A DNA stretch of 64,000 nt from Candidatus Thermoflexus tengchongensis (GTDB taxonomy: Bacteria; Chloroflexota; Anaerolineae; Thermoflexales; Thermoflexaceae): the NCBI GenBank assembly GCA_016842085.1, contig JAEVEX010000042.1, forward strand, positions 1-64,000, written 5' to 3'. Position 1 is the first letter of the stretch, and every line of letters begins with the position of its first letter. A program made the translations under genes and the position numbers. Below are positions 9,611 to 17,445 of the stretch, piece after piece. The notes under the pieces are model-generated. The model was not told the DNA's origin, made no database searches, and saw only the letters and a list, made by a program, of their open reading frames with translations.

Positions 9611-9639
9611 ATTGTAATGAGATCGATAACGGGATGCAA
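9611..9639 (-). promoter_or_regulatory. Promoter of the metG leader transcript
   Basis: On the minus strand TTGCAT (9639-9634), a 17-bp spacer and TACAAT (9616-9611) form a sigma-70-type promoter. It fires into the leader peptide, attenuator and metG. It lies downstream of the glmU stop, so metG need not depend on glmU transcription. Confidence 0.6.
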
Positions 9640-9777
9640 CCGATGCGGTGAAACGGTGCACCGCACTCGGCCCGCGTATATTCCGGCTTGAGCTCCAGGG
9701 AGCCCGCCTGGCGGTCTTCTCCGATATGAACAATCCCCCGGGGGATTTCAGGGGTTGGGGGCCGGGCATCCATCCGT

Positions 9778-11148
9778 TCAAGGATCCAGGGATTCATCCC
9801 GGGGGGTGGAGGGGCGGGGGCGGGCTGGGACGCCGTAGACCAGGGTCTCCGGCGGCACATCCCGGGTCACCACGGACCCGGCGCCGGTTTTGGCCTTCCG
9901 CCCCACCCGCACCGGTGCCACCAGCATGGTGTCGCTGCCGATGAACGCCCCATCTTCGATGATCGTGGGATGCTTGCGCACCCCATCGTAATTGCAGGTG
10001 ACGGTCCCCGCGCCGATGTTCACATCCGCGCCGACCGTGGCATCCCCCAGGTAGCCGAAGTGATGCATCCGCGTCCGCGGGCCGACGACGCTGTTCTTGA
10101 TCTCCGCGAAATTCCCCACATGCACCTCTTCCGCCAGCCGGGTCCCTGGCCGTAGATGGGCGAAGGGCCCCACGTGGACGCGATCGGCCAGCACGGCACC
10201 TTCGACGACCGAGGCTTCCACCACGCAATCATCTCCGAGCACCGCGTCCCGCAGGATCGTGTTAGGCCCGATGCGACACCGGCGGCCGATCCGGGTTTCC
10301 CCCTCCAGATAGGTATCGGGGTAGATCACCGTGTCGGGCCCGATGCGCACCCCGGCTTCGATGTAAACCCGATCGGGGTCCAGGAGGGTGACGCCCTCCA
10401 GCATCCATCGGGTGTTGATCCGTCGACGCATGATCCGCTCGGCCTCCGCCAGCTGCACCCGGGTGTTGATCCCCAGCGCTTCGTCGGGATCTTCCAGGGC
10501 GACGGTCTCCACCTGCGCCCCCTCCGCGGCGGCGAGGGCCACCAGGTCGGTGAGATAGATCTCCCCCTTCGCCGGGCTGGGCTGCAGGCGGGCGAGGGCG
10601 GGCCAGAGCCACGGCTCGCGGATGACGTAAACGCCGACGTTGATCTCCGGGAGGCGCCGTTCCTCCAGGCCGGCCTCCGCCTCTTCCACGATCCGAAGCG
10701 CCCTCCCCTCCGGATCCCGAACCACCCGCCCGTAGCCCGTGGGGTCCGCTCGATGGGCGGTCAGGAAGGTCAGGGTCGCCCCGCGGGCCTGATGGGTTTC
10801 GATCAGCCGGCGGAAGGTCTCAGGGCGCACCAGGGGGAGATCCCCGTAGGTGATGAGGATATGGTCCACCTGTCCCCGCAGGATCGGCTCCGCCCAGCGG
10901 GCCGCATCGCCGGTGCCCCGGGGCTCGGGCTGGATCACGAATCGGGCCCCGGGCCCGGCGGCTTCCTGCACCACCGAAGCGTCCGGGCCGATCACCACGA
11001 CCGGCGGGATCGGGCATCCAGCCGCCCGCAGGGCCTCCAGGACGTGCCGGATCATCGGGCGGCCCGCCAGAGGGTGCACCACCTTCGGCCGCTCGGACTT
11101 AAACCGGGTGCTGCGCCCTGCAGTCAGAACGATCGCCGTCCAGGTCAT
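9778..11148 (-). CDS. glmU: Bifunctional UDP-GlcNAc pyrophosphorylase / GlcN-1-P acetyltransferase
   Basis: This 456-aa protein makes UDP-N-acetylglucosamine for peptidoglycan and other glycans. The N-terminal nucleotidyltransferase domain shows LTAGRSTRFKSERPK near residues 8-22, with T in place of the usual A after the first L. The C-terminal half is a left-handed beta-helix of hexapeptide repeats with GNFAEIKNS and CNYDG, the acetyltransferase core. Length matches GlmU. It lies 63 bases downstream of the LysM protein gene on the same strand, so the two are probably co-transcribed; a strong palindrome lies between them. Confidence 0.95.
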   Translation of the reverse strand: MTWTAIVLTAGRSTRFKSERPKVVHPLAGRPMIRHVLEALRAAGCPIPPVVVIGPDASVVQEAAGPGARFVIQPEPRGTGDAARWAEPILRGQVDHILITYGDLPLVRPETFRRLIETHQARGATLTFLTAHRADPTGYGRVVRDPEGRALRIVEEAEAGLEERRLPEINVGVYVIREPWLWPALARLQPSPAKGEIYLTDLVALAAAEGAQVETVALEDPDEALGINTRVQLAEAERIMRRRINTRWMLEGVTLLDPDRVYIEAGVRIGPDTVIYPDTYLEGETRIGRRCRIGPNTILRDAVLGDDCVVEASVVEGAVLADRVHVGPFAHLRPGTRLAEEVHVGNFAEIKNSVVGPRTRMHHFGYLGDATVGADVNIGAGTVTCNYDGVRKHPTIIEDGAFIGSDTMLVAPVRVGRKAKTGAGSVVTRDVPPETLVYGVPARPRPSTPRDESLDP

Positions 11149-11178
11149 ATCCTGCCCCCTTTCTTCCCCGTTCCCCGC

Positions 11179-11202
11179 AGGGCAACTGCTTGCAGTTGCC
11201 CT
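11179..11202. repeat. Perfect palindrome between LysM gene and glmU
   Basis: AGGGCAACTGC, a two-base loop and GCAGTTGCCCT form a perfect 11-bp stem. There is no U-run. It looks like a short dispersed palindromic element rather than a terminator and may modulate the amount of glmU transcript. Confidence 0.55.
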
Positions 11203-11211
11203 ACGGTAGTA

Positions 11212-12015
11212 TTAGCGCCCCCGGGCGCGCCGCTGCCCGACCTGATAGCCGATGAAGACGCCGGCCAGCAGCAATCCCAGGAATCCGGCGGCCATGAGCA
11301 AACCCTGTCCAAGCGCGGAGAGATCCGATCCTGCGGGCGCGGACGGCAGGCGGGTGGGGGATGGGGTGGGCGTGGCGAGCCCGGCGGAGGGCTGAAAGCC
11401 GAACAACAGGGTCGTTTCCGCGCCCCACGACAGCCAGATCTCCCGTCGGGCAGGCCCGGAAAGGGAATACCCGGTCGGGTTCTCCACCGCGAGCGCATAG
11501 TAGCCGGGCTCGAGATCCCGAACGCAGGTCGCCTGGCCGGCCTCCGAGATCATCATGGTTTTCCACCCGTGACCATCCACCAGATGGATCGGGATCCCGG
11601 CGATCCAGGGTTCTCCTTCCTCTTTTGTCTCATTCCCGTTCCGATCCTCGAAGGCGCCGGTGCACAGCGTTCCCGGGCGTCGCTCTGCCGGCGGCGGAGT
11701 CGGGGTTGAAGCGGGCGATTCGGGGCCTCGCTGGGGCGGCCGGATCAGAAGCTCCTGACCCACCACCAGCAAATCGGAATCCAGGCCATTGAGGGCTTTG
11801 ATCTCCTCGACCGTCGTTCCGTAAAGCAGGGCGAGCCCGAAGAGGGTGTCGCCTTCCTCCACCGTGTGGACGATGGAGCCATCGGGGCGGGGCGTGGCAG
11901 TGACCTGCGCCTGGGCCAGGGCTCGGGGCCCGGGCCCCGCGAGGCTCCCGATCGCCATGCCCATCAGGAGCAATCCCATTCCGCCTCCCAGCAGCCAGCC
12001 GCCGATTCTGCGCAT
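11212..12015 (-). CDS. Secreted LysM-domain envelope protein with C-terminal membrane anchor
   Basis: The 267-aa product has an N-terminal signal sequence (WLLGGGMGLLLMGMAIGSLA), then a LysM domain (VEEGDTLFGLALLYGTTVEE ... LLVVGQELLI) that should bind peptidoglycan. A Pro/Thr-rich linker leads to a beta-sandwich segment resembling Cna-B/SdrD-like domains (GAFEDRNGNETKEEGEPWIA ... LEPGYYALAVENP). A second transmembrane segment near the end (LLMAAGFLGLLLAGVFIGY) is followed by basic residues. It is probably anchored at the cell surface. The start follows GAGGATCC; a promoter lies at 12156-12184. The specific role is unknown. Confidence 0.75.
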   Translation of the reverse strand: MRRIGGWLLGGGMGLLLMGMAIGSLAGPGPRALAQAQVTATPRPDGSIVHTVEEGDTLFGLALLYGTTVEEIKALNGLDSDLLVVGQELLIRPPQRGPESPASTPTPPPAERRPGTLCTGAFEDRNGNETKEEGEPWIAGIPIHLVDGHGWKTMMISEAGQATCVRDLEPGYYALAVENPTGYSLSGPARREIWLSWGAETTLLFGFQPSAGLATPTPSPTRLPSAPAGSDLSALGQGLLMAAGFLGLLLAGVFIGYQVGQRRARGR

Positions 12016-12155
12016 GGATCCTCCTCTGAAGAAGAATGGAATAAGCGGTGTGATGAAATCTCGGGCCGGGCATGGACAGCGCTTCGTTCGACCCCGAGAG
12101 GGCTCTCATCGAATCCGGCGTCGGGATCTCCGCGTTTCCGGCCCCGACAGCAGGC

Positions 12156-12184
12156 ATTTTAGCAAACCCATGCCGGGAATTCAA
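12156..12184 (-). promoter_or_regulatory. Promoter of the LysM gene and glmU
   Basis: On the minus strand TTGAAT (12184-12179) and TAAAAT (12161-12156) are 17 bp apart. The untranslated leader to the ATG at 12015 would be about 134 bases. Nothing else recognisable was seen in the 332-base gap 12016-12347 between this divergent gene and ogt. Confidence 0.55.
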
Positions 12185-12347
12185 CGGGGCGGGAGCATGG
12201 GGCGCATCCATCGTTCACCGGACCGCTTCCGGCAGCTTGAGGAGTTGCGGGGAAGAGGGGAAAATTACGCCGGACGACGGCTTGCGGGGATTCTCAGAGC
12301 GCGATATCCCGGCCTGCAGGCCTTCCGGGTCGGTTCTGGAGGAACCC

Positions 12348-12851
12348 ATGCACTGGTCAATGGCGGAAGGGACCCCTCTCGGGACGGTGTGGGTGGTGGC
12401 GAGCGCCCGGGGAGTTCACCGGGTGATCTTCGGTGAAGACGGGGAGCGGGAGTGGGCCAGGGTGCGGGCGCTCTATCCGGAGATGGAGCGCCGGGAGGAT
12501 GGGCTGGCGACACAGGCCCTGGCTCAGATCCTGGAGTATCTGCGGGGGGTGCGTCGGGCGTTCACCGTGCCGCTGGACCCCGAGGGCACGCCGTTCCAGC
12601 GACGGGTCTGGATGGAGACGGCCCGCATCCCGTATGGGCAGACGATCACCTATCGGGAGCTGGCCCGGCGGATCGGACGGCCCGGAGCGGCCCGGGCGGT
12701 AGGCCAGGCCCTGGGGGCCAATCCGCTGCCCATCCTGATCCCCTGCCATCGGGTGATCGCCGCGGATGGCCGTCCGGGTGGCTATACCGGGGGAAGGCAT
12801 CTCAAGCGATGGCTGCTGCACCTGGAGGGAGCGCCGCTTGTCGTGGAATGA
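12348..12851 (+). CDS. ogt: Methylated-DNA-[protein]-cysteine S-methyltransferase
   Basis: This 167-aa suicide repair protein transfers alkyl groups from O6-alkylguanine to its own cysteine. The acceptor motif is IPCHRVI with Cys133, preceded by the helix-turn-helix segment RIPYGQTITYRELARRIG and the conserved ARAVGQALGANPLPI. The start at 12348 has CTGGAGGAA just upstream; the frame is open further 5' but lacks family similarity. Its 3' end overlaps the helicase start by 14 bases, suggesting a two-gene DNA-repair operon. Confidence 0.93.
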   Translation: MHWSMAEGTPLGTVWVVASARGVHRVIFGEDGEREWARVRALYPEMERREDGLATQALAQILEYLRGVRRAFTVPLDPEGTPFQRRVWMETARIPYGQTITYRELARRIGRPGAARAVGQALGANPLPILIPCHRVIAADGRPGGYTGGRHLKRWLLHLEGAPLVVE

Positions 12852-15396
12852 GGAGATCACGCCTCTGGCCGCCCTGTTGCAACGCTGGCGGCAGGACCCG
12901 GCGTTCCGCCGGCGGGTCGCGGCCTGGGCCCGGGCGCCGGCCCGGGAGGCGCAGTGGGCTCCTATCCCGGAGGACCTTCATCCCCGATGGCGGGAGGCGC
13001 TCCGGCAGGCGGGGTTTTCGATGCTCTACACCCATCAGGTCGAGGCCTATCGCGCGGCCCGCTCGGGCGCCCACGTGGCCCTGTTCACCGGCACGGCCTC
13101 GGGGAAGACGCTGGCCTTCCTGCTGCCGATCCTGCAGGCCCTCTGCGAGGATCCTCAGACCACCGCGCTTTTTATTTATCCCACCAAGGCGCTGGCCCAT
13201 GACCAGCTCGCGGTGCTCCGCGCCTGGCTCTCCGCCCTGAGGCTTCCGGCCGCCGCGCTCCCTTACGATGGCGACACGCCCGGGGAGGCTCGCCGGTTCG
13301 TCCGGGAGCGCGGACGCCTGCTTCTCACCAACCCGGATATGCTCCACCTGGGGATCCTCCCCCAGCATCCGCGCTGGGCGGCGTTTCTGAGCCATCTGCG
13401 CTTTGTGGTGATCGATGAGGCCCACGTCTATCGGGGCGTGTTCGGCAGCCACATGGTGAACGTGCTGCGACGGCTGCGACGTCTGGCTGCCGCTTACGGC
13501 GCCTCTCCCCAATTCCTCCTGGCCTCCGCGACCGTCGCCAACGGCCCCGAGCTGGCCGAAGGGCTGGTCGAGGGATCCGTCCGCATCATCGAGGAGGATG
13601 GGGCCCCTTATGGTGAGCGCCATTTCATCCTGTATCGCCCCCCGCTCCTCGACGCGGCCACCGGGCTGCGCCAGAGCGCCCTGACCGCCGCCGCTGGCCT
13701 GATCTGGACGCTCCTCGAGCATGGGATCCCCACCATCGCCTTCGCCCGCTCGCGCATGGCCGTCGAGCGCCTGCTCCGCATGGTGCGATCGGCCTGGGCG
13801 GAGCGGGGTGGGGATCCCGAGGAGGTCCACGGGTATCGCGGAGGATATCTCCCGGAGGAGCGTCGGGCCATTGAGAAGGGGTTGCGGGAAGGGCGGATCC
13901 GGGCCGTCATCGCGACCAGCGCCCTCGAACTGGGGATGGACATCGGAACCCTGGAGGCCTGTGTGATGGTGGGGTATCCGGGGACTATCGCCTCGGTTCG
14001 TCAGCAGGCGGGGCGGGCGGGCCGGCGAGCGCCCCTGAGCGTCGCCATCATGGTCCTCACAGCCACGCCCCTCGATGAGTATCTCGCAGGCCATCCGGAG
14101 TTCCTCTTCCGGAACCCGCCCGAGGCCGCCCGCTTCGATCCGGACAATCTGGCGATCCTGGCCGATCATCTGCGTTGCGCGGCGTTCGAGCGGCCCCTGG
14201 ATCCGGGCGAGCCCTTCGCCCGCACGCTGGACACGGGCTGGATCGTGGAGCGGCTGATCGCCGATGGGGAGCCGCTCTACCGGAACCCCACGGACGGGCG
14301 CGTTTATTTTGTGGCGGACCGCTATCCGGCGCAGGGAGTCAGTCTGCGGACCAGCACGGGGGATCGGGTGAAGATCCGGCTGGGTGCGGGGAAGGGCGGG
14401 CGGATCATCGGCGAGGTGGATCGCCCCTCGGCCCCCCGGCTGGTCCATCCCGGCGCGGTGTATCTGCACGAGGGCGCGGCCTACCGGATCGTTTCGGTGG
14501 ATTGGGAGCAGGGGGAAGCGATGGCGGAGCCCTTCGACGGGGATGAGATCACCGAGCCGATCGTGGAGGCGCGGTGGTATCTCGATGCGGAGCGGGCGCG
14601 CCGCACGGAGCCCTGGGGGATCGGCGCATGGGGCGAGGTGACGATCGTTCATCAGGTGGTGGGCTACCGGCGCCTGCGATGGCCGGGTGGGGAACTCCTG
14701 GGGTGGGCGGAAGTGGAAACCCCGGAGGAGATCCTTTCCACGACCGCCTGGTGGCTGACCATCGAGCTGGGGCTGGTGGAGCGTTTGAAGGAAGAGGGAA
14801 TTCAGATCGGCCCCCTCGATTACGGGCCGGAATGGGAAGCGATCCGCCGTCAGGTCCGGGCCCGGGATGGTTACCGCTGCCGGGTGTGTGGGGCTCCGGA
14901 GCCGCCGGGGCAGCGCCACGATGTCCATCATCTGCGGCCGCTGCGGACCTTCCGGGATCCAGCGGAGGCCTATGCCCTGGAGAACCTGATCACGGTCTGC
15001 CGGCGCTGCCACCGGCGTCTGGAACAGATGCTGGGGACGCGCAGTGCCCTCTCCGGCCTGGCCCATCTGCTCCATGGCCTCGCCCCGATCTTCCTGATGA
15101 GCGATCCAGCGGATCTCGGCCTCCTGGTGGACCCAGAGAGCCGGGAGGGAGGCGGCCCCACGGTCCTGCTGTATGAGGGCGTTCCCGGAGGCGTGGGGTT
15201 CGCTGCCCATCTCTGGGCCGTTCAGGAAGCCCTGCTGGAAGCGGCCCTGGAGGTGGTGAGGCGCTGCCCGTGCGAGCGGGGATGCCCGGCGTGTGTCGGA
15301 CCTCCGGGGGAGATGCCCGATCTGAAGGGGGAAACCCGCCGGCTGCTGGAATGCATCTTCGCGGCGGACGAGGCGGCGGCATCGAAGGTTCAATGA
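12838..15396 (+). CDS. MrfA/YprA-like DEAH helicase with internal HNH domain and DUF1998-type C-terminus
   Basis: This 852-aa superfamily 2 helicase has Walker A GTASGKT (85-91), DEAH (193-196), SAT in LLASATV, and motif VI in RQQAGRAGRR. The C-terminus has a Cys cluster, C810, C812, C816 and C819 (CPCERGCPAC), as in MrfA/DUF1998 helicases that act in mitomycin-type damage repair. Between them, residues about 675-728 form an HNH nuclease-like zinc finger with CxxC at 681/684, HH at 697-698, and ENLITVCRRCH with CxxC at 721/724. The chosen start is TTG at 12838, which has CTGGAGGGA upstream and overlaps ogt. An ATG at 12766 would overlap ogt by 86 bases. Confidence 0.82.
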   Translation: MSWNEEITPLAALLQRWRQDPAFRRRVAAWARAPAREAQWAPIPEDLHPRWREALRQAGFSMLYTHQVEAYRAARSGAHVALFTGTASGKTLAFLLPILQALCEDPQTTALFIYPTKALAHDQLAVLRAWLSALRLPAAALPYDGDTPGEARRFVRERGRLLLTNPDMLHLGILPQHPRWAAFLSHLRFVVIDEAHVYRGVFGSHMVNVLRRLRRLAAAYGASPQFLLASATVANGPELAEGLVEGSVRIIEEDGAPYGERHFILYRPPLLDAATGLRQSALTAAAGLIWTLLEHGIPTIAFARSRMAVERLLRMVRSAWAERGGDPEEVHGYRGGYLPEERRAIEKGLREGRIRAVIATSALELGMDIGTLEACVMVGYPGTIASVRQQAGRAGRRAPLSVAIMVLTATPLDEYLAGHPEFLFRNPPEAARFDPDNLAILADHLRCAAFERPLDPGEPFARTLDTGWIVERLIADGEPLYRNPTDGRVYFVADRYPAQGVSLRTSTGDRVKIRLGAGKGGRIIGEVDRPSAPRLVHPGAVYLHEGAAYRIVSVDWEQGEAMAEPFDGDEITEPIVEARWYLDAERARRTEPWGIGAWGEVTIVHQVVGYRRLRWPGGELLGWAEVETPEEILSTTAWWLTIELGLVERLKEEGIQIGPLDYGPEWEAIRRQVRARDGYRCRVCGAPEPPGQRHDVHHLRPLRTFRDPAEAYALENLITVCRRCHRRLEQMLGTRSALSGLAHLLHGLAPIFLMSDPADLGLLVDPESREGGGPTVLLYEGVPGGVGFAAHLWAVQEALLEAALEVVRRCPCERGCPACVGPPGEMPDLKGETRRLLECIFAADEAAASKVQ

Positions 15397-15436
15397 GAAG
15401 GGAAGGTCGAAGGTTCGGACCGGCGTTCGGGCGGCT

Positions 15437-16123
15437 TCATGGGGCCTGGGCCCCCAGGCTTTCCAGCCGGCTCACCCATTCATGAAAGTGAGGGCATTTC
15501 CCCCGGATCGTGGAGAGACCAATTCTGCTGGCGATAAGTGGTCCATGCAAGGCCTTACGATATCCGGGGAAACAGCGGAAAATGCGCGCCGCTGGATGCG
15601 TATCGGGCCCTTCATCGATCTCCTCAGGCTCCAGCCCCGAGACCTCGTCGATTAGCCGCTGGAGATCCCTTTCGCGCGTTCGGGGGAAGAGCGCGGCAAG
15701 CTGATTCGCAAGCTGATCCGGTTGGGAGAAAAGCAGGGCCTCAAACTCGTGAAGGGTCAGGAATGGAAGAAAGCGGGGATGGCCGATATCCTGAGCGAAG
15801 GCCTTCTCCAGGAAAGCAACCCGCCGATATGGGTCGCCGGCCGGGAGTCTGTCCCTCCCCGGGAAGTCGGACGGTAAACCGTAATAGTCCATCATGGTGG
15901 TGACGAGGGCTGCGCTTGTATCCTGCAACAGGCGAAGCACTTCTCGCCGTACCTGCCCGTAGGTGATCACGCCGCCTTTGAAGACATCCCCGGAGCGGGT
16001 GCGCCTGGTCCGGGCCAGGATGGGAAAGAGGTAGACGCCCTTTGGGTTGAGGTGAGGGCTCAGGACATCGCGTATGAAAGTTTCCTCGGTTTGCCCTTCC
16101 ACATAGATCAGCACCTTCTTCAT
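15437..16123 (-). CDS. DUF4276-type protein, possible Toprim-like nuclease partner of the ATPase
   Basis: The 228-aa product starts MKKVLIYVEGQTEETFI, a beta strand ending in an acidic VEGxTEE motif as in DUF4276 and the related RloB/OLD-type Toprim-like proteins. Further conserved-looking acidic segments are MMDYYGLP and LHEFEALLFS. Its ATG overlaps the stop of the upstream ATPase gene in an ATGA junction, so the two are translationally coupled. In many genomes such ATPase-DUF4276 pairs are suspected defence modules. The nuclease activity is inference. It converges with the helicase gene. Confidence 0.7.
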   Translation of the reverse strand: MKKVLIYVEGQTEETFIRDVLSPHLNPKGVYLFPILARTRRTRSGDVFKGGVITYGQVRREVLRLLQDTSAALVTTMMDYYGLPSDFPGRDRLPAGDPYRRVAFLEKAFAQDIGHPRFLPFLTLHEFEALLFSQPDQLANQLAALFPRTRERDLQRLIDEVSGLEPEEIDEGPDTHPAARIFRCFPGYRKALHGPLIASRIGLSTIRGKCPHFHEWVSRLESLGAQAP

Positions 16124-17238
16124 CGGGATGGCCGGCCTCCGATCAGGTTCTTCTCCCAGAGATCGCCCAGGCCGTAGTCTTCCAGCCACATGCGGATCTC
16201 CTCGGAGGAGAGGCGACGGATGAGCGAAATCCCATCCGTCCGGTCCACAACCAGGATATCTTCGGGGGAGAACTGGTTCACCAGCGTCACGGACTGGGTT
16301 GCGAGGACGATCTGAGTGTGCGCCGCGGCCGCCCGGATCATCTCGGCCAGGAGAACGAGCGCATACGGATGGAGGCCCAATTCCGGCTCATCCAGGATAA
16401 CGGTCGCCGGCAGGCGATCGGGCGGCTGGAGGAAGAGCGTGGCCAGACAGATGAACCGGAGCGTCCCGTCCGACAGGGAATGAGGTCCGAACAGCATATC
16501 AGACCCCCGCTCCTGCCATTCCAGTCGGATTTTGCCCGGATTCAGAGGGGAGGGGCGGAGGATGAAATCGCCGAAAAAGGGAGCCGCCATCCGGATGGTT
16601 TCCACGATGTTACGGTAGGAGTCCGGCTCGGTCTCCCGCAATAAATAAAGATAGGCCGCCAGGTTAGAGGCGTCCGGGCGCAGGAAGAGATTATCGTGGA
16701 TATCGCCCATTTGCTTGACCTTCGCCGAATCGCTTGTGTCGTGAAAGTGATAAAGCTGCCACGACTTCATGGCCTTCAGGACATAAGAGGCGACCGGATC
16801 CCGCCCTGCCCACTCTGGAAGGAGGCTTTCGGGATGGATGGAGGAGGAAGCCGTTCCCACATAGGGACGTTCATAACGTGCCCGGTTATGAAAGTAACAG
16901 GCCTCTTCGATGAAGACCAGCGTATCCTCGGCCGTGGGGATCCACGTGGCCGTGTAACCGTTCGCCAGGTCTGTGTCTGTGCGGAACCAGAACTCAACGT
17001 GCATCCTCTCGGTGACCTTCCGCCCATAATGCAAAATCTGGTTCGCCCCGCCGGCCTGAGCGACATAGATCTGCAGCCCCTGGTTGACTGCTCGATTCAT
17101 CATCTGAAATAGCTGAATGAAGTTGGATTTGCCGGATCCATTGGCGCCGATGAGCACATTGATCCGTTCCAGAGATAGATCCAGCTCCCGGAAAGATTTA
17201 AATCCCTGAACCACGATCCGCTCCAGCTCAAACGCCAT
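16120..17238 (-). CDS. AAA family ATPase (RecF/OLD-like), first gene of a two-gene cassette
   Basis: The 372-aa protein has an ABC-type ATPase fold: VVQGFKSFRELDLSLERINV, Walker A GANGSGKSN (31-39), signature-like FGPHSLSDGTLRF, and Walker B VILDEPELGLHP near residues 279-290, followed by the switch region IVLATQSVTLVNQF. This is the AAA_21/OLD-like group, found in Old, RloA, AbiL and Gabija-type systems. It lacks a C-terminal Toprim domain of its own; the overlapping downstream DUF4276 gene may supply that part. It diverges from polA across a 207-bp gap. Confidence 0.82.
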   Translation of the reverse strand: MAFELERIVVQGFKSFRELDLSLERINVLIGANGSGKSNFIQLFQMMNRAVNQGLQIYVAQAGGANQILHYGRKVTERMHVEFWFRTDTDLANGYTATWIPTAEDTLVFIEEACYFHNRARYERPYVGTASSSIHPESLLPEWAGRDPVASYVLKAMKSWQLYHFHDTSDSAKVKQMGDIHDNLFLRPDASNLAAYLYLLRETEPDSYRNIVETIRMAAPFFGDFILRPSPLNPGKIRLEWQERGSDMLFGPHSLSDGTLRFICLATLFLQPPDRLPATVILDEPELGLHPYALVLLAEMIRAAAAHTQIVLATQSVTLVNQFSPEDILVVDRTDGISLIRRLSSEEIRMWLEDYGLGDLWEKNLIGGRPSR

Positions 17239-17277
17239 AGTGGGCGCTCCATCGATCGAGGATTTTCTCTAACGGTC

Positions 17278-17283
17278 TATAAT
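17278..17283 (+). promoter_or_regulatory. Possible -10 box upstream of polA
   Basis: A perfect TATAAT lies 163 bases before the polA ATG, in the gap shared with the divergent ATPase gene. I cannot see a convincing -35 box at the right distance. Confidence 0.35.
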
Positions 17284-17445
17284 AACCGGTGGGGATGGGT
17301 TGGAGGAAATCCGGGCTGAACCGGTAAGGTGCGGTGGACTCCGGGCATGGCCCTCCCCTTCCGAAGCTTCGCTCGGCGGGATCGAAGGGGGGCGGACGGT
17401 TCGATGGGCCTCCGGGCCCGTCGGGTTTTCCACAAAGGAGGGGCG

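Noticed and set aside
9317-9777. T-box riboswitch upstream of metG
   Set aside because: No AGGGTGGNACCGCG-type antiterminator sequence is present on the minus strand; the leader-peptide arrangement explains the region better.
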